Shown here piece after piece: positions 6,885 to 15,649 of a stretch of DNA of 64,000 nt (its first letter is position 1; each line of letters begins with the position of its first letter). Both the position numbers and the translations under genes were made by a program. The notes beneath the pieces are model-generated. The model worked only from the letters and a program-made list of their open reading frames with translations, was not told the DNA's origin and did no database searches. Source of the DNA: Desulforamulus ferrireducens (GTDB lineage Bacteria > Bacillota > Desulfotomaculia > Desulfotomaculales > Desulfotomaculaceae). The stretch is from contig NZ_CP019698.1 in assembly GCF_002005145.1 (NCBI RefSeq), positions 1,240,001 through 1,304,000 on the forward strand, given 5' to 3'.

Positions 6885-9800
6885 ATGAAAAATTCCTCTG
6901 CGGAACAATCCATGGTAGGTGCAGTCATGGTGGTGGGTGGCGGTATATCGGGTATGCAATCGGCCCTGGATTTAGCTGAGTCCGGTTTTAAGGTTTATTT
7001 AATAGATGAAAAACCAGCCATTGGGGGTACCATGGCTCGCTTAGATAAAACCTTTCCCACTAATGACTGTGCCATGTGTATTATGTCTCCTAAATTAGTG
7101 GATACAGGTCGTCATAAAAATATTGAAATTATTACCGGTGCCAAACTTACCGAGGTTTCCGGTGAACCGGGAAATTTTAAGGTAAAGGTAAGGCAAAAAG
7201 CCCGTTATATTGATACAACTAAGTGCACTGGTTGTGGAGACTGTGCCAGAGCTTGTCCGGTAGAACTACCCAACGAATTTAACGGTAATATTGACACACG
7301 GAAAGCCACCTATAAACTCTACGCCCAAGCAACCCCCAATGCCTTTGCCATAGATAAACGAGGTGTAGCTCCTTGTAAAGCTGCCTGCCCTGCAGGCATC
7401 AATGTGCAAGGCTATGTACAGCTTATTAAGTCCGGTAAACCTGTGGATGCCTGGCAAATGATTTATCAAGAGATGCCTTTCCCCGCTGTATTGGGCAGAA
7501 TCTGTGCCCACCCCTGTCAAACTGCCTGTAATCGGGTTAAGATTGATGACCCTGTTCAAATCAAGAACCTGAAAAGGTTTGCGGCTGATGTAGCCTACTC
7601 CCAGCTAGAAAAACTCCCTTTACCTGTAAAGCCAGTACAAAGAGAAGAAAAAATAGCGGTAATTGGTGCCGGTCCCGCCGGTTTATCCTGTGCTCACTTC
7701 CTTGCCCTCAAGGGTTATCAGGTTACTGTTTTTGAAGCTCTGCCGGTCACCGGCGGGATGATGAGGGTGGGTATTCCGGAGTATCGACTGCCTAAAAAAT
7801 GGGTGGACCTGGAAGTGAGCTTAATAGAAAGGCTGGGTGTGGAAATAAAATTAAACACCGCCTTAGGCAAAGACATTACTATTGATCAATTATTTGCCGA
7901 GGGCTATCAGGCTATCTTTTTAGGGGTTGGCGCACAAAAAGGGTTGTCCTTAAACGTTCCAGGCAGCGAAGCAGACGGCGTTATTACTGCCGTGGAAATG
8001 TTGCGTCAAGTGAACTTAGGTGAGCAGGTTAATTTAGGAAAGAAAGTTGCTGTTATCGGCGGTGGTAATGTGGCCATGGACGCAGCCCGTGTTGCCCGTC
8101 GCTTAAAGGCCGAAGTTCATGTAATATGTCTGGAGGCCGAAGGTACCTTGCCGGCTGATCCAGAGGAAATTAAAGAAGCTAAAGAAGAAGGTATCTTCTT
8201 CCACTATGCCCAGAGTGTACAGGAAATTAAAGTAACCAATGGTAGGGTTAGTGGCTTGAGCACAGTAAATGTTCTCAGTCTCTTTGATCTGGCCGGCAAT
8301 TTCGCACCCCAGTGTGGAGATACAGTCACAGAGTGGCAGTACTTTGATTGTGTAGTGGTAGCCATTGGTCAAACCCCGGATTTATCCTTTGTTGAGGGAA
8401 AACCCTTAACCAATGAAAAGGGCAATCGACTGCAGGCGGATTTTGATACCCTGGCTACCAATGTACCGGGAATCTTTACCGGCGGCGATGCCTTAACAGG
8501 TCCGCGTTTGTTAATAGACGCAGTGGCTGCTGGCAAGAGAGCCGCTGAAAGCATCCATCGCTATGTGCAGGGGGAGGATCTAATAAAGGGACGTACTTTT
8601 CAGGTGCCCGAGGAGAATATTGCTCCTCTCCGTCAAAAGGTGGAAGAAGTGAAGACTGCAAAGGCATTAGCTCAAAATTATGCCGATCCGGGTGAAAGAG
8701 CGGAAAACTTTACCGAGGTGGCTTTAGGATATGACGCCGAACAGGCCAAGGAGGAGGCGGAACGCTGCCTTAACTGTGCCGTCTGTTCCGAATGTTTACA
8801 ATGTGTGGATGTTTGCATCCCTAAAGCTATTAACCATGAGATGCAGGATCAGGAACTAGAACTGCAAGTGGGAGCACTAATTTTAAATCCTGGCTTTAAT
8901 CCTTACGATCCCAGTGATTTAACCACCTATGGCTATGGTAAATATCCCAACGTTGTAACCAGCATCCAATTTGAAAGAATTCTCTCAGCCAGTGGACCCT
9001 TTGCCGGACATATGGTTCGTCCGTCAGATCATAAAGAACCAACCAGGATTGCCTGGATTCAATGTGTGGGTTCCCGCAATGAGAAAATAGGCCATGGTTT
9101 TTGTTCTTCGGTTTGTTGTATGTATGCCATTAAACAAGCCATTATTGCCAAAGAACATAGCCATGAACCACTGGCAGCAACCTTGTTTTACATGGATATG
9201 CGCACACCCGGTAAGGATTTTGAACGGTATCAAAACCGTGCGAAAAATGAACATCAAATTAGATTTGTTCGTTCTCGAATATATCAGATTGATCAGGCAA
9301 CAGATGGCAGCAATGATTTAGTCATTCGTTATGCCGATGAAGAGGGAAGAATTAATTATGAAACCTTTGACATGGTGGTGCTCTCCATTGGTTTAACACC
9401 CCCTGCAGGCGCCAAAGATTTGGGGGCAGCTGCGGGTGTCGAGCTGGATAAATATGGCTTTTGCCGAAGTGATGAGTTTAATCCTGGTTGTAGCTCTCGG
9501 GAGGGTATCTTTGTCAGTGGTGCCTTTGCCGAGCCCAAGGATATCCCAGAAACAGTGGTGGATGCCAGTGCTGCTGCAGCCCTTGCCTCTCGTTTATTGG
9601 CACCGGTACGAGGCACTTTAACAACCAAGCAAGAGTTTCCACCGGAGAAGAATGTTACCAACCAGGTACCCAGGGTGGGTGTCTTTGTCTGTAACTGTGG
9701 CATCAATATTGGTGCTGTGGTTAAAGTACCTCAGGTGGTGGAATATACCAAAACCCTGCCGGGGGTTGTTCATGCTGAGGAATTTCTTTTTACCTGTTCC

Positions 9801-11330
9801 TCAGACAATATCATTAAAATTAAGGAACGAATCATCGAACATAACCTCAACCGGGTAGTGGTGGCATCCTGTACCCCCAGGACCCATGCGCCCCTCTTCC
9901 AAAGCTGTATGAAAGAAGTAGGCCTTAATCCCTACCTCTACGAACACGCTAATATTCGGGAACAATCCTCCTGGGTGCACCGGGATTATCCGGTGGCAGC
10001 CACTGAAAAGGCCCAGGATTTAGTAAGAATGGCAGTGGCTAAAGTTAGACTGTTGAAGCCAGTACAAACTACTTACATTAGTATAGACCAGCGGACCTTG
10101 GTGGTTGGTGGTGGGGTGGCTGGCATGACCAATGCCTTAGCGTTAGCCGAGCAGGGTTATCCCGTAACCTTGGTGGAAAGCAGTGGTAACCTGGGAGGGC
10201 AGGCGCAGCAACTGCGTTATAGTTTAACAGGACAAAATATACCGGAGTTTTTACAAGAACTGAAATCTAAAGTACAGGGCCATCCGCTCATCGACATTAT
10301 CCTTAATGCCCAGGTGGACGATGTGACCGGTTATCTGGGAAATTATCAAACCACCCTGGTACAAGAAAATGGAACAAAGCACGAAATAAAGCATGGTACA
10401 GTGGTTATTGCCACCGGGGCAGAGCCCGTGGAACCTACCGAATACCTCTATGGCCATCATCCCTCTGTCATCACACAAACCGCCCTGGAGCAAAGATTAG
10501 CGGACGCCGGACTGGGGGCGGCCAAAACGGTAGTGATGATCAATTGCGTAGGTTCCCGAGAACCGGATAGGCCTTACTGCAGTCGAGTCTGTTGTACCCA
10601 ATCAATTAAAAATGCTTTAAAAATAAAAGAACTACAGCCGGCCACCAATGTGGTTATCCTCTACCGAGATATTCGTACCTATGGCTTTAAGGAAGAATAC
10701 TATACCCGGGCCAGACGGCAGGGAGTAATCTTTATCCGCTATGGTAGCGACAGTAAGCCAGAAGTGTCTGCCAGGGGAGATAAGGTCCTGGTGGCAGTAA
10801 CGGATCATGTATTACAACAGAGGATAGAAATTGAGGCGGATATACTGGCTTTATCCAATGGTATCCAACCAAGGAAAGACTCCGAAGGTTTGAGTCAACT
10901 ATTTAAAGTACCACTGAATGATGACGGCTTTTATCTAGAGGCCCACATGAAACTTAGACCGGTTGATTTTGCGGCCGATGGTTTATATCTATGTGGATTA
11001 GCCCATGGTCCCAAGCTGATGAGTGAAACCATTGCTCAGGCCAATGCAGCGGCCATCCGCGCGGTGACTTTACTCTCTAAGGGAAAATTGGAATCTTTGG
11101 GTATTACCGCTGAGGTGGATGCTGAGCTTTGTAAGGGATGTGGTATTTGTGTAAGTGTCTGCCCCTATGGTGCTCGGGTCATGGATGAAAAAAGAAGAAT
11201 TGCCCTGGTGCGGGAAGTGCTTTGTCAGGGATGCGGTGCTTGCGCTGCTGCCTGTCCCAGCGGAGCAACTCAACAAAAGGGTTTTGAAAAAGATCAAATG
11301 CTGGCCATGTTGGATGCAGCCCTGATCTAA
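6885..11330 (+). CDS. hdrA: Giant HdrA with internal GltD-like NAD(P)H oxidoreductase module
   Basis: A protein of about 1,481 residues built from three flavoprotein units. Residues 13-130 start an HdrA (VVGGGISGMQSALDLAESG, CAMCIMSPK, then CTGCGDCARACP). Residues about 160-610 are a GltD/NfnB-like module: a cluster domain (CKAACPAGINVQ, CAHPCQTACNR), an FAD site (VIGAGPAGLSCAHFLA) and an NAD(P)H site near 390 (VIGGGNVAMDAARVARR). HdrA resumes at about 628 (CLNCAVCSECLQCVDVC; CVGSRN...CSSVCC near 730; CNCGINIG near 936). A second HdrA FAD unit starts near 1072, with NCVGSR...CSRVCC near 1221 and two C-terminal ferredoxins (CKGCGICVSVC, CQGCGACAAAC). The fusion suggests direct NAD(P)H input to a bifurcating HdrA; that is inference. 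ATG 6885 and TTG 6882 are both possible starts after AAGGAGG. A shortened paralogue follows. Confidence 0.9.
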   Translation: MKNSSAEQSMVGAVMVVGGGISGMQSALDLAESGFKVYLIDEKPAIGGTMARLDKTFPTNDCAMCIMSPKLVDTGRHKNIEIITGAKLTEVSGEPGNFKVKVRQKARYIDTTKCTGCGDCARACPVELPNEFNGNIDTRKATYKLYAQATPNAFAIDKRGVAPCKAACPAGINVQGYVQLIKSGKPVDAWQMIYQEMPFPAVLGRICAHPCQTACNRVKIDDPVQIKNLKRFAADVAYSQLEKLPLPVKPVQREEKIAVIGAGPAGLSCAHFLALKGYQVTVFEALPVTGGMMRVGIPEYRLPKKWVDLEVSLIERLGVEIKLNTALGKDITIDQLFAEGYQAIFLGVGAQKGLSLNVPGSEADGVITAVEMLRQVNLGEQVNLGKKVAVIGGGNVAMDAARVARRLKAEVHVICLEAEGTLPADPEEIKEAKEEGIFFHYAQSVQEIKVTNGRVSGLSTVNVLSLFDLAGNFAPQCGDTVTEWQYFDCVVVAIGQTPDLSFVEGKPLTNEKGNRLQADFDTLATNVPGIFTGGDALTGPRLLIDAVAAGKRAAESIHRYVQGEDLIKGRTFQVPEENIAPLRQKVEEVKTAKALAQNYADPGERAENFTEVALGYDAEQAKEEAERCLNCAVCSECLQCVDVCIPKAINHEMQDQELELQVGALILNPGFNPYDPSDLTTYGYGKYPNVVTSIQFERILSASGPFAGHMVRPSDHKEPTRIAWIQCVGSRNEKIGHGFCSSVCCMYAIKQAIIAKEHSHEPLAATLFYMDMRTPGKDFERYQNRAKNEHQIRFVRSRIYQIDQATDGSNDLVIRYADEEGRINYETFDMVVLSIGLTPPAGAKDLGAAAGVELDKYGFCRSDEFNPGCSSREGIFVSGAFAEPKDIPETVVDASAAAALASRLLAPVRGTLTTKQEFPPEKNVTNQVPRVGVFVCNCGINIGAVVKVPQVVEYTKTLPGVVHAEEFLFTCSSDNIIKIKERIIEHNLNRVVVASCTPRTHAPLFQSCMKEVGLNPYLYEHANIREQSSWVHRDYPVAATEKAQDLVRMAVAKVRLLKPVQTTYISIDQRTLVVGGGVAGMTNALALAEQGYPVTLVESSGNLGGQAQQLRYSLTGQNIPEFLQELKSKVQGHPLIDIILNAQVDDVTGYLGNYQTTLVQENGTKHEIKHGTVVIATGAEPVEPTEYLYGHHPSVITQTALEQRLADAGLGAAKTVVMINCVGSREPDRPYCSRVCCTQSIKNALKIKELQPATNVVILYRDIRTYGFKEEYYTRARRQGVIFIRYGSDSKPEVSARGDKVLVAVTDHVLQQRIEIEADILALSNGIQPRKDSEGLSQLFKVPLNDDGFYLEAHMKLRPVDFAADGLYLCGLAHGPKLMSETIAQANAAAIRAVTLLSKGKLESLGITAEVDAELCKGCGICVSVCPYGARVMDEKRRIALVREVLCQGCGACAAACPSGATQQKGFEKDQMLAMLDAALI

Positions 11331-11373
11331 TAGTTAAGAAAAATCACAAGGAGGTTGATTATATGCAAAGCCC

Positions 11374-13728
11374 TTGACGGGGGATAAAAGCCCCCTTGGT
11401 TCGGTATTGGTGGTGGGAGGCGGTTTCTTTGGTATGCAGTGTGCTTTGGATTTGGCCGAGTCTGGGTTTCTCATTTATCTAATGGAAAAGAAACCTACCA
11501 TTGGTGGAATCATACCACAAAGGGATAGACTATTTCCTAATGATAGTTGTGCCCTGTGCACCATGTCCCCATTGTTCATCGATGTTATACGCCACCCCAA
11601 CATAGATATTTTCACTGGTTCTGAATTAATTGATTTAACCGGTCAGACAGGTCATTTCATAGCCACTGTACTGAAGAAAACCACAGATATAGAAAAAATA
11701 AGTGCCGGGTGTTGGGCCTGTGCCAAGCAGCAGGCAGAGGGAACGGAAGAACTCAAGGGGTTACCCTGTAAGACGATACAAAGGGGCTTTGAACCAGAGA
11801 AATATAGCGAAGAAACTGTAAAATTGGAAGTTGGAGCTATTATCCTGACTAACAGACAAGATATACAACTTATTAAAACCTTTGGCTTGGCAGGAAATAC
11901 ACAGGGCATTTTTGCCAGCAGTGTGTCCTTTGAACCGAAGGATATTACAGAAAACGTCGTGGCTGCTGGTGCTGTTGCAGCTGCAGTATCTCAATTGTTA
12001 GCACCTGCCCGGGGAAGTCTGGTTCGTCGGCCCCAATATCCTGTCGTTAGGGATGTTACCGGAGAAAAACCACAGGTAGGAGTGTTTGTCTGTGGTGGCG
12101 GTATGAATATTAGTGGTGTTGTCAATGTGTCTCAGGTTACAGAATATGCCAGAAGTTTAGAACAGGTGGTCTATGCCCGGGAATTTACTTACCTTTGTTC
12201 CCGCAACAGCAGGGAAGCAATCAAAGAAGCCATTGTCAAACAAAATTTAAATAGGGTAGTGGTAGCCGCCTGTACCCCCCTTACCCACGGGAGGTTATTT
12301 CAAGATTGTTTACGGGAAGTTGGGTTAAACCCGGAGCTTTACGAACAGGCCAACATTAGGGAACAGGTTGCTTGGGTTCATTTGGAATTGCCGGGAAAAG
12401 CAACGGAGAAAGCGAAGGATTTATTAAAGATGGCGGTTGTTAAAGCCCGTTTGCAAAAACCTGCGGAAAAAACCAGATTTAATTTTAAACGTTGTGCCCT
12501 GGTGGTGGGCGGTGGTATTGCCGGGATGACCAGTGCCCTGTCACTGGGCAACCAGGGGTATGAAGTAATTCTTGTGGAAAAAACCAGCAAACTGGGCGGT
12601 CATGCTGCCCATCTTAAATATACGCTGACTGAGGTTAATCCTATGTTACTGGTGCAGCAGCTTATCAAACAAATCTCAGAGCATCCCAAAATCCGGGTAA
12701 TATTTAATGCGGAGATAGAGCGGGTAAATGGTTCCATGGGAAATTACCAGACTGTAATCAAAATTAAGCATGGTTCCAGTTTAACAGTAGAACATGGCGT
12801 TGTTATTATAGCCGTTGGTGCTCAGGCAGTTCTAACCAAGGAATATCTATACGGACGGCATCCTTTAGTAATTACCCAACAGGAATTAGAAGAATGTCTG
12901 GACTTATTAAAGCCGTCAAACTTGAAAACAGTTGTGATGATTCAGTGTGCGGGTTCACGGGAAGAAAACAGGCCCTATTGTAGTAAGATTTGTTGTATGC
13001 AAGCCATTAAAAATGCCATTAGATTAAAAAATCAAAATCCCGACATGCAAATATATATCCTATATCGTGATATTGGTACCGGTTTCAAAGAAAGATATTA
13101 TAGCCTGGCCAAGCAAAAGGGAGTAAACCTGGTTCGTTATCATATAAATCATAAACCTCTGGTTACTCCCCATGGGGAAACAGTGTCCTTAGAAGTCATG
13201 GATGAGATTACTGGTCTAAACTTACACCTGGAAGCGGATTTGCTGGTTCTCTCCACCGGCATTGAACCACAGGAAGCTAATCGGTCATTGAGCAAACTAT
13301 TTAAAATACCACTAAACAGCCATGGTTTTCTGGCAGCGGTGGATCATAAATATAAACCCTTAGAATGCCCGGCGGAGGGAGTTTTTATATGTGGCATGGC
13401 TCAAGGGCCCAATACCATGGAAGAAAGTATAGCTCAGGCAGAGGCTGCAGCGGTTAAGGCAGTAGCTTTTTTAACCAGAGAATACCTGGAGTCACCTGCC
13501 CATATTGCCACTGTAGATGAAGAACTATGCCGGGGCTGTGGTTTATGTAGTAAGAGCTGTCCCTATGATGCCAGGGTACTGGATAAGAAGAAAAACATCT
13601 TTCGGGTGCAAGAAAAGTTATGTAAGGGTTGTGGTATATGTGCATCGGTTTGCCCATCCGGGGCCAGTCAACAAAAGGGATTTGCCCGGGAACAACTACT
13701 CAACATGATCGATGCTGCCTTAGAATAA
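11374..13728 (+). CDS. Shortened HdrA paralogue with a disturbed start
   Basis: A protein of about 784 residues homologous to the gene before it, but without the GltD module and most of the first HdrA unit. It keeps an N-terminal FAD motif (LVVGGGFFGMQCALDLAESG), a second one near 372 (LVVGGGIAGMTSALSL), the cluster motif QCAGSR...CSKICC and two ferredoxins (CRGCGLCSKSC, CKGCGICASVC). The HdrA CNCG motif reads CGGG here and the following FTCSS reads YLCSR. AAGGAGG at 11348-11354 points to ATG 11363, but that frame stops at TGA 11375 after four codons. The gene's own frame has only TTG 11374, 19 bases from the SD. One missing base between 11363 and 11374 would explain this. It may be a decaying copy, a poorly translated gene, or a sequencing error. 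Confidence 0.75.
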   Translation: MTGDKSPLGSVLVVGGGFFGMQCALDLAESGFLIYLMEKKPTIGGIIPQRDRLFPNDSCALCTMSPLFIDVIRHPNIDIFTGSELIDLTGQTGHFIATVLKKTTDIEKISAGCWACAKQQAEGTEELKGLPCKTIQRGFEPEKYSEETVKLEVGAIILTNRQDIQLIKTFGLAGNTQGIFASSVSFEPKDITENVVAAGAVAAAVSQLLAPARGSLVRRPQYPVVRDVTGEKPQVGVFVCGGGMNISGVVNVSQVTEYARSLEQVVYAREFTYLCSRNSREAIKEAIVKQNLNRVVVAACTPLTHGRLFQDCLREVGLNPELYEQANIREQVAWVHLELPGKATEKAKDLLKMAVVKARLQKPAEKTRFNFKRCALVVGGGIAGMTSALSLGNQGYEVILVEKTSKLGGHAAHLKYTLTEVNPMLLVQQLIKQISEHPKIRVIFNAEIERVNGSMGNYQTVIKIKHGSSLTVEHGVVIIAVGAQAVLTKEYLYGRHPLVITQQELEECLDLLKPSNLKTVVMIQCAGSREENRPYCSKICCMQAIKNAIRLKNQNPDMQIYILYRDIGTGFKERYYSLAKQKGVNLVRYHINHKPLVTPHGETVSLEVMDEITGLNLHLEADLLVLSTGIEPQEANRSLSKLFKIPLNSHGFLAAVDHKYKPLECPAEGVFICGMAQGPNTMEESIAQAEAAAVKAVAFLTREYLESPAHIATVDEELCRGCGLCSKSCPYDARVLDKKKNIFRVQEKLCKGCGICASVCPSGASQQKGFAREQLLNMIDAALE

Positions 13729-13765
13729 GCTATTAGGTCCAGAGACCTAATTTCTCCTCTCTTGA

Positions 13766-13805
13766 AAGTGTCGCAAAACTAGGCTAATGCGACACTTCTT
13801 TTTTT
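13766..13805 (+). terminator. Terminator of the GTGTCGCA family
   Basis: AAGTGTCGCA (13766-13775) pairs with TGCGACACTT (13788-13797), followed by CTTTTTTTT. It lies after the hdrA pair and directly before the GGCC-rich repeat. Confidence 0.88.
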
Positions 13806-13912
13806 GGCCATCAGCCGTCGGCTAAAATATTGGCCATGGCCTTTGGCTGTTAGCCAATGGCCAAAGGCTAAAGGCCAAAAGCCAAAGGCCGACGGCTGAT
13901 GGCCGATAGCCT
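13806..13912. repeat. Large GGCC-rich inverted repeat
   Basis: GGCCATCAGCCGTCGGC (13806-13822) is the exact reverse complement of 13888-13904. The 65 bases between are a mosaic of GGCCAAAGGC, GGCCATGGCC and AGCCAATGGCC words that can fold on themselves. No coding frame is evident. Shorter relatives lie at 4861, 21594 and 39207, each beside a gene end. Confidence 0.8.
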
Positions 13913-14091
13913 GTTGCACATCATCCCCTATGAAGCAACAGACTTTCTAACCAGAGGGTTGGGCAACAACAGCTCCCTGTTATTCCTAAAATGCAATACC
14001 AGGGATAATTCAAACTATTTTTCTCTAAATAATTAAAATAAAAACATTTAATTAAATGAAGAACAACAAATAAAATAATTCAAAATAATTA
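13913..14091. other. Non-coding stretch before the UPF0251 operon
   Basis: Together with the terminator and repeat this makes a gap of over 400 bases without a gene. After 13913 I see no coding frame or clear hairpin. From 14030 it becomes AT-rich and leads into the promoter at 14092. Confidence 0.5.
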
Positions 14092-14139
14092 TTGACATAT
14101 GTTTATTATAGTTATAATATGGTTATGAACAAAAGTTCA
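14092..14139 (+). promoter_or_regulatory. Promoter and TGAAC-N4-GTTCA palindrome of the UPF0251/Mrp operon
   Basis: TTGACA (14092-14097) is followed by TAATAT (14115-14120) at 17 bases, or TATAAT (14113-14118) at 15. Just downstream, TGAAC AAAA GTTCA (14126-14139) is a perfect palindrome placed near the expected transcription start, where a repressor would block initiation. The first gene of the operon is a helix-turn-helix protein, so autoregulation is plausible. Confidence 0.65.
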
Positions 14140-14155
14140 AAACGAGGTGTGTAAA

Positions 14156-14563
14156 TTGGCAAGACCACCCAAATGCCGCATGGTTGAAAGACTACCGACT
14201 GTTACCTATTTTAAGCCTCAGGGTATCCCCATGAGTAAGTTATCCGAGGTCATTTTGACTGTGGAAGAACTGGAAGCTGTACGCTTGGCCGACTTGGAAG
14301 GCATGGAACAGGAAGCTTGTGCAGAAAAAATGGCTGTGTCCCGACCAACTTTTCAAAGGATGCTGACAGGGGCCAGAAAGAAGATTGCTGAGGCACTTAT
14401 CAATGGCTTGGCCATTAGGGTGGAGGGTGGCAATTATCAAGTCATCCTTAGTCATTTGCAGTGTAATCAATGCGGTTACAAGTGGGAAGGAACCTTTTGC
14501 CGACGTCATACAAAGTGCCCCAGATGCTGCTCCAAAAACTGGCGGATCTTTGTAACGGAGTAG
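14156..14563 (+). CDS. UPF0251 (DUF134) DNA-binding protein with zinc ribbon
   Basis: About 135 residues. The N-terminus MARPPKCRMVERLPTVTYFKP matches the UPF0251 family start, so TTG 14156 is preferred over the upstream in-frame GTG 14147, which lies in the SD region (GAGGTG). A helix-turn-helix occupies roughly residues 40-80 (VEELEAVRLADLEGMEQEACAEKMAVSRPTFQRML). The C-terminus has a zinc ribbon, CNQCGYKW...CPRCCSKNW. Family members are sigma-like DNA-binding proteins that often sit beside Mrp and NifX-type genes. Here the gene opens such an operon, so it probably regulates it, possibly through the palindrome at 14126. The metal in the ribbon may be a sensing site; that is inference. Confidence 0.85.
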   Translation: MARPPKCRMVERLPTVTYFKPQGIPMSKLSEVILTVEELEAVRLADLEGMEQEACAEKMAVSRPTFQRMLTGARKKIAEALINGLAIRVEGGNYQVILSHLQCNQCGYKWEGTFCRRHTKCPRCCSKNWRIFVTE

Positions 14564-14594
14564 GCAAATTTACATAGGCGGAGGAGGAAAAAGA

Positions 14595-15437
14595 ATGAGT
14601 AAGGAAAACGGACAATGTTCAAGCTGTGATGAGATGAAAGAGGGTACCTGCGGTGGGGAGAAATGCAGCCCACCTCCCAAACTTTATCCCGGTGGCCAAA
14701 GTAAAATTAGCAATGTTATTGCGGTGATGAGCGGTAAAGGTGGGGTAGGTAAATCTTCTGTTACTTCTTTAATGGCTGTGAACTTAAAAAGAATGGGTTA
14801 TAAAGTAGGAATTCTAGATGCGGATATTACCGGCCCTAGTATTCCTAAGATGTTTGGATTAAAAAGAATACCCCCCAGTCAGGGTTTAATGTTGCCTGCC
14901 CAGAGTCGTACCGGCATCTCCATTATGTCCTTAAATCTGTTATTAGAAAATGAGGATGAGCCCGTGATTTGGCGAGGACCACTGATTGCCGGGGCTGTAA
15001 AACAGTTTTGGACCGATGTAAATTGGGGTGAATTAGATTACCTGCTTATTGACATGCCACCCGGCACCGGTGATGTACCTTTAACCATTTTACAGCAAAT
15101 TCCCATTGATGGCATAGTGGTGGTCACTTCGCCTCAAGATCTGGCAGTTATGGTTGTGAAGAAAGCAGTAAATATGGCAGGTATTATGGCGGCACCCCTG
15201 CTTGGTTATGTCCAGAACATGGCCTATGCCACCTGCCCAAAATGTGGTGAAAGGTTTGAAATTTTTGGTAAAGCCCTGGAAAAGGGAGCGATGCTAGATG
15301 GACTGCCAGTCCTGGAGGTTCTCCCCATTGACCAAGAGTTTACCAGGTTATGTGACACAGGTATGGTTGAGGAAACTTCTATCAAGGCCTTTCAAGCTAT
15401 CCCGCAACTTACCAAAGTTAAAAATCAAGTAAGCTAA
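14595..15437 (+). CDS. Mrp/NBP35-family Fe-S carrier ATPase
   Basis: 280 residues. The short Cys-rich N-terminus (CSSCDEMKEGTCGGEKC) resembles the NBP35 type. The deviant Walker A MSGKGGVGKSS lies near residue 45, ADITGPSIPKMFG follows, and DMPPGTGDVPLT is the Walker B/switch region. The CxxC near the C-terminus (CPKCGERF) is the cluster-bridging pair of Mrp/ApbC proteins. These proteins bind and hand over [4Fe-4S] clusters in the cytoplasm, using ATP, as dimers. GGAGGAGG precedes ATG by about 8 bases. It is the second gene of an operon that also holds two MinD-type ATPases with ferredoxins and two NifX-like proteins, as in the Desulfovibrio ORP operon. A role in assembling or moving a metal cluster is likely. 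Confidence 0.9.
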   Translation: MSKENGQCSSCDEMKEGTCGGEKCSPPPKLYPGGQSKISNVIAVMSGKGGVGKSSVTSLMAVNLKRMGYKVGILDADITGPSIPKMFGLKRIPPSQGLMLPAQSRTGISIMSLNLLLENEDEPVIWRGPLIAGAVKQFWTDVNWGELDYLLIDMPPGTGDVPLTILQQIPIDGIVVVTSPQDLAVMVVKKAVNMAGIMAAPLLGYVQNMAYATCPKCGERFEIFGKALEKGAMLDGLPVLEVLPIDQEFTRLCDTGMVEETSIKAFQAIPQLTKVKNQVS

Positions 15438-15456
15438 ATTAAAGGAGGGATGCCGG

Positions 15457-15648
15457 ATGCGACAAACTAGATACTCTTCCTGCAAGAAGCAATCGTCGAG
15501 ATTTTTCTGTACTGGCGAAAGAAGACAAGGAAGACAGAGGGCCTGTGGTCAAGGATTTTACCGACAATCACAAGGTTTAAGAGCTCAGCAGCAGTTTGGC
15601 GATTGGTTAAGGGGACTGTTTTCCCCTAATGTAAAAAGGAGTGAGTAA
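15457..15648 (+). CDS. Small basic Gln/Arg-rich protein of unknown function
   Basis: 63 residues, strongly basic, starting MRQTRYSSCKKQSSRFFC and ending NVKRSE, with three Cys. I do not recognise it. AGGAGG at 15443-15448 lies 8 bases before ATG 15457, and the stop is only two bases before the next start (15650), so it fits the operon as a translated gene. In comparable Mrp/NifX clusters a short Gly/Arg-rich protein often occupies this place. I cannot show homology to those. It has no membrane segment. It might be a small metal- or nucleic-acid-binding protein. Confidence 0.55.
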   Translation: MRQTRYSSCKKQSSRFFCTGERRQGRQRACGQGFYRQSQGLRAQQQFGDWLRGLFSPNVKRSE

Positions 15649-15649
15649 A

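Noticed and set aside
9356-9706. 116-residue minus-strand frame inside the large hdrA
   Set aside because: Antisense shadow of codon bias; the sense frame carries clear HdrA motifs.
11363-11377. A third selenocysteine gene starting at ATG 11363 with TGA at 11375
   Set aside because: Frame continues only as non-homologous text to a stop; the HdrA coding frame is the other one. No SECIS-like hairpin at the right distance.
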